Origin: CAZAMP01 sp964486455
Lineage (GTDB): Bacteria > Eisenbacteria > RBG-16-71-46 > CAZAMP01
Assembly: GCA_964486455.1 (NCBI GenBank)
Contig: CAZAMP010000086.1
Location: forward strand, 1 to 5,868
Reading direction: 5' to 3'
DNA: 5,868 nucleotides
The notes below the pieces were generated by a model, which worked only from the letters and a program-made list of their open reading frames with translations, was not told where the DNA came from and did no database searches. How positions within the stretch are numbered: the first letter of the stretch is position 1; the number at the start of each line of letters is the position of its first letter. This document shows positions 5,825-5,868 of this stretch, piece by piece. The position numbers and the translations under genes were made by a program.

Positions 5825-5868
5825 TCACGACGGCGCGTCCATGTCCCGGAGCTCGATCTCCTCGCGCA
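5825..5868 (-). CDS. C-terminal fragment of an unidentified gene entering from the right edge
   Basis: On the minus strand a frame enters from the right edge and reads REEIELRDMDAPS before a TGA at 5827-5825. The charged, hydrophilic 13-residue tail looks like a natural C-terminus and is convergent with the protease gene, leaving 15 bp between stops. Too little is visible to name a family, and a chance open frame of this length is common in GC-rich DNA. The near-palindrome CCGTCACGACGG (5822-5833) overlaps the stop codon. Confidence 0.35.
   Translation of the reverse strand, partial: REEIELRDMDAPS

Noticed and set aside
5809..5833. Possible terminator after the protease gene: GGCT-N6-AGCC and the near-palindrome CCGTCACGACGG.
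   Set aside because: The stems are only 4-5 bp with no following T-run, so they do not make a convincing intrinsic terminator.

Overview
The window looks like chromosomal DNA from a GC-rich, Gram-negative, probably uncultured bacterium. Three exported or lipid-anchored proteins (a C25/gingipain-type peptidase, a lipoprotein glutaminyl cyclase, and a periplasmic aspartyl protease with a LolA-like domain) point to a diderm envelope. The mix resembles FCB-group or candidate-phylum genomes, but nothing here fixes the taxonomy. There are no phage, IS, CRISPR, tRNA or rRNA signatures. The window is densely coding and no gene-free stretch exceeds about 180 bp.

Layout. (1) 1-719, minus strand: the N-terminal 239 codons of a secreted C25-family cysteine peptidase, with signal peptide and gingipain-type propeptide; it runs off the left edge. 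(2) 836-1669, minus: a lipoprotein of the plant-type glutaminyl-peptide cyclotransferase family, upstream of and co-directional with the peptidase. (3) 1670-1830: a divergent promoter region. (4) 1831-2286 and 2293-3294, plus: a two-gene unit of a rubrerythrin-type di-iron protein and a tandem thioredoxin-fold protein (PDO/AhpF-N-like, one CPHC active site) fused to C-terminal HEAT-like repeats. (5) 3317-3763, minus: a compact two-CBS-domain protein, convergent with the previous gene. (6) 3764-3940: a second divergent intergenic region with a perfect 7-bp inverted repeat. (7) 3941-5809, plus: a 622-residue exported protein with a LolA-like domain, two retropepsin-like lobes and a PDZ domain. 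(8) 5825-5868, minus: the probable C-terminal tail of another gene.

Two functional themes can be inferred. The first is cell-envelope protein maturation and proteolysis: the C25 peptidase, the N-terminal pyroglutamate-forming enzyme and the aspartyl protease-PDZ protein. The second is cytoplasmic redox or iron handling: rubrerythrin next to a dithiol protein that could plausibly exchange electrons or dithiols with it. The most unusual objects are the thioredoxin-HEAT fusion tied to rubrerythrin and the four-domain LolA/tandem-retropepsin/PDZ protein. No complete, clearly novel multi-gene system is evident.
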